Below are positions 31,487 to 33,458 of a stretch of DNA of 33,458 nt, one piece after another (the stretch's first letter is position 1; the number at the start of each line of letters is the position of its first letter). The notes under the pieces are model-generated. The model did no database searches, had not been told where the DNA came from, and saw nothing but the letters and a program-made list of their open reading frames with translations. The position numbers and the translations under genes are program-made. The stretch comes from Paracoccaceae bacterium (GTDB lineage Bacteria; Pseudomonadota; Alphaproteobacteria; Rhodobacterales; Rhodobacteraceae): the NCBI GenBank assembly GCA_028874915.1, contig JAPPHA010000098.1, forward strand, positions 1-33,458, written 5' to 3'.

Positions 31487-32743
31487 ATGATCCGAAAAGG
31501 CGGGAGCAACTGGGTCGACGGAGAGAACTTCTTCGACCGCAAGGCCGAGCTTGAAGCGCTCGAAGAACGCGTGCGGGAGGGAACCCATACCCTGCTGACC
31601 GCACAGCGGCGGATGGGCAAGACGAGCCTCGTTCGGGAGCTGCAGCGCAGGTTGGCCGAAACGGGAGATTTCGAGGTCGTCTTCGTCGATCTGGAGGCGG
31701 CTACCGATCCGGCCGATGCGATTGCCGAAATCGGGGTTCAGGCAAAGCCCGTGCGCGCGGCGTGGGACCGGATCATGACCGGCTTCGCCAACCTGGTGAG
31801 GAGTGCCGGCGGCCGGATCGAGGAACTATCAGTTGCGGATCTGAAGGTGAAACTGCGCGCCGGGATCGATGCGGGCAGTTGGCCGCAAAGAGGGGACGCG
31901 ATCTTTGCCGCCCTGGCGGAAAGCGGCCAGCCTGTCGTGCTCGCAATTGACGAGTTGCCGATACTCGTAAACCGGCTGCTCAAGGACGAAAAGGGGCGCA
32001 TGACGCCGGAGGGGAAGTGGAAAGCGGACGCGTTCCTGAGTTGGTTGCGAAAGGTGGGGCAGTCGCATCGAGGTCGGGTCACGATGATCCTGTCGGGCAG
32101 CGTGAGCCTCGAGCCGCTGCTAGAGGAGGCGGGGCTCAGCGCGCAGGTAAACATCTTCTCCCCCTACGATCTGAAACCGTGGAGCGAGGATACTGCCGTT
32201 TCCTGCCTGGAGGCACTCGCCAGATCCTATGAGGTTGGTCTTGCGCCGGAAGCCAGTCGGGACATGTGCCGCCGGCTGCGATGCTGCATCCCGCACCACG
32301 TCCAGATGTTTTTCGACAGGATGCACGATCATCTGCGACGCGCCGGGCGGAGAGATGCCTCGCTGGACGATGTCGAGTGGGTCTATGTGCGGGAGATGCA
32401 GGGTGTGCGCGGGCAGGTCGATATGCAGCATTACGAGGGCCGGCTGGATATGGTCCTCGGGAGAGCGGAGTACACGGTAGCGCTGGAGGTCCTGACGGCA
32501 ACGGCAGTCGACGGTGATATTGGCACTGAAACGGTCGAACGGTATCGCAATTGGTTCTCGGCGCGTGACGCACAGGACGGAGACGGCGCTCCCGCAGTCG
32601 ATCATGTACTGCACGTGTTGCAACACGACGGCTACCTTGAACCCAGGAACGGCGGGTATCGGTTCGTTTCCGGGCTTCTGGAGGACTGGTGGCGCAGGCG
32701 TTATGGGCAACGGTTCGTGCCCGTGTTCGACCGGCAGCGCTGA
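31487..32743 (+). CDS. P-loop ATPase (archaeal/STAND-type), first of a pair
   Basis: A 418-aa ATP-binding protein. The Walker A region is LLTAQRRMGKTSLVREL (residues about 37-53), an RRxGKTS form common in archaeal-type and STAND ATPases. Walker B is VVLAIDELPIL (150-160). A sensor-like VTMILSGSVSLEPLL follows, then a winged-helix C-terminal part ending in HVLQHDGYLEPRNGGYRFVSGLLEDWWRRRYGQ. The ATG at 31487 is preferred over 31481 because GGGAG lies at correct distance. It is followed 17 bases later by a second ATPase gene. Its function is unknown; relatives occur in mobile and defense-like loci. Confidence 0.82.
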   Translation: MIRKGGSNWVDGENFFDRKAELEALEERVREGTHTLLTAQRRMGKTSLVRELQRRLAETGDFEVVFVDLEAATDPADAIAEIGVQAKPVRAAWDRIMTGFANLVRSAGGRIEELSVADLKVKLRAGIDAGSWPQRGDAIFAALAESGQPVVLAIDELPILVNRLLKDEKGRMTPEGKWKADAFLSWLRKVGQSHRGRVTMILSGSVSLEPLLEEAGLSAQVNIFSPYDLKPWSEDTAVSCLEALARSYEVGLAPEASRDMCRRLRCCIPHHVQMFFDRMHDHLRRAGRRDASLDDVEWVYVREMQGVRGQVDMQHYEGRLDMVLGRAEYTVALEVLTATAVDGDIGTETVERYRNWFSARDAQDGDGAPAVDHVLHVLQHDGYLEPRNGGYRFVSGLLEDWWRRRYGQRFVPVFDRQR

Positions 32744-32760
32744 GAACGGGAGCCGGGCCG

Positions 32761-33458
32761 ATGGTTGTGACCGGCAGAAAATACAATCCGGGCTTCCTCT
32801 CGGTCGACGAGCTGGTCGCGATCTTTTGCGTCCGGACGGCCGAGCACGAATCCCTGATCGAGGCGCTGCGCGAATGCTCGGGCAGCGCGAACACCCATCA
32901 GATCGTGATCGGGCCGCGCGGCAGTGGGAAGACGAGCCTGCTGCTGCGAGTGGCGGCGGAGGTCATTCGCGATGCCGATCTCTCGGCGCGCTTCTTTCCC
33001 ATCGTATTCGCGGAGGAAAGCTACGAGGTCTCGACCGCCGGCGAGTTCTGGCTCGAATGCCTCTCCCGCCTGGCGGATCAAGCGCCGGCCGGGAAAGGCG
33101 GCGTCGATCTGCACCTCACCTTCGGGGAGCTACGCGCCATCCAGGACGACCGGACTCTGGAGGCCCGGTGCCTCGGGGTGCTGCAGGACTTTGCCGACCG
33201 GGAGGAGAAGCGGCTCGTGCTGATCGTCGAGAACCTGAACATGATGTTCAGGGACATGGGCGACGACGATGCGGGCTGGCGGCTGCGGAAGGCGCTGCAG
33301 ACCGAACGGCGGATCGTTCTGCTGGCGAGCGCGACCAGCCGGTTCGACCAAATGAACGACCCGAAGAAAGCCCTCTACGAACTGTTCCGTGTGATCCGGT
33401 TGCATCCGCTCGACACGGAAGACTGCGCGACCCTGTGGCAAACCGTGTCGGGGCAGGC
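32761..33458 (+). CDS. Second P-loop ATPase, partial at window end
   Basis: An open frame runs from the ATG at 32761 to the end of the window, at least 232 aa with no stop. GGGAG at 32748-32752 supports the start. The Walker A motif is IVIGPRGSGKTSLLLRVA at about residues 49-66. The Walker B position reads RLVLIVENLNMMF, with Glu-Asn in place of the usual Asp-Glu. A sensor-like RIVLLASATSRFDQM follows. It differs from the first ATPase in sequence but shares the layout, and the 17-base gap makes co-transcription very likely. The downstream domain is beyond the window. Confidence 0.8.
   Translation, partial: MVVTGRKYNPGFLSVDELVAIFCVRTAEHESLIEALRECSGSANTHQIVIGPRGSGKTSLLLRVAAEVIRDADLSARFFPIVFAEESYEVSTAGEFWLECLSRLADQAPAGKGGVDLHLTFGELRAIQDDRTLEARCLGVLQDFADREEKRLVLIVENLNMMFRDMGDDDAGWRLRKALQTERRIVLLASATSRFDQMNDPKKALYELFRVIRLHPLDTEDCATLWQTVSGQ

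Overview
The window looks like an alphaproteobacterial chromosome segment. The DNA is GC-rich, genes are tightly coupled through ATGA and TGATG overlaps, there is a glxBCD cluster of the rhizobial/roseobacter type, and a tRNA-Gln gene with an encoded CCA end. A marine, roseobacter-like or related lineage fits the sulfonate gene content, but the sequence does not fix a genus.

Region 1 (about 1-2060) holds one unrecognised protein gene on the minus strand and about 1 kb of decayed DNA. That DNA includes the relic of a transferrin-binding-protein-like lipoprotein.

Region 2 (2061-14922) is the core. Divergent arms surround a DeoR-family regulator. The left arm, on the minus strand, encodes a D-2-hydroxyacid dehydrogenase (a (S)-sulfolactate dehydrogenase candidate) and the two subunits of sulfopyruvate decarboxylase (ComD, ComE). 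The right arm, on the plus strand, encodes a TRAP transporter (small, large and binding subunits). After a small antisense Sel1-type gene it continues with a tight operon: a di-heme MauG/cytochrome c peroxidase-like protein, a PfkB kinase resembling sulfofructose kinase, a LacD/YihT-type aldolase, a fucose/arabinose-isomerase-fold isomerase and a Gfo/Idh/MocA-fold protein resembling NAD-dependent sulfoquinovosidases. I read this as a sulfoquinovose (SQ) catabolic island: glycoside cleavage, isomerisation, phosphorylation, then aldol cleavage to DHAP and sulfolactaldehyde. The left arm would carry the C3-sulfonate on from sulfolactate to sulfopyruvate to sulfoacetaldehyde. The sulfolactaldehyde dehydrogenase and Xsc steps are not in the window. 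The assignment is inferred from families and context.

Region 3 (14923-16142) is non-coding relic DNA. It contains a collapsed copy of the comE/dehydrogenase arm, fused in frame across an 8-bp microhomology.

Region 4 (16143-25895) is ordinary metabolism: nucleoside hydrolase, a DUF482/FemAB-like acyltransferase, class III aminotransferase, glycerophosphodiesterase, a small P-loop kinase, a metallophosphatase and glxBCD.

Region 5 (26006-33458) is an accessory region beginning at tRNA-Gln. It has a truncated tyrosine recombinase, duplicated and decayed mobilization-like modules, a HEPN protein with a small overlapping partner, three tandem ribbon-helix-helix-like paralogs (one frameshifted), and a pair of P-loop ATPase genes. 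The first ATPase gene is preceded by a perfect 44-bp palindrome that overlaps its likely promoter. The second runs off the end of the window.
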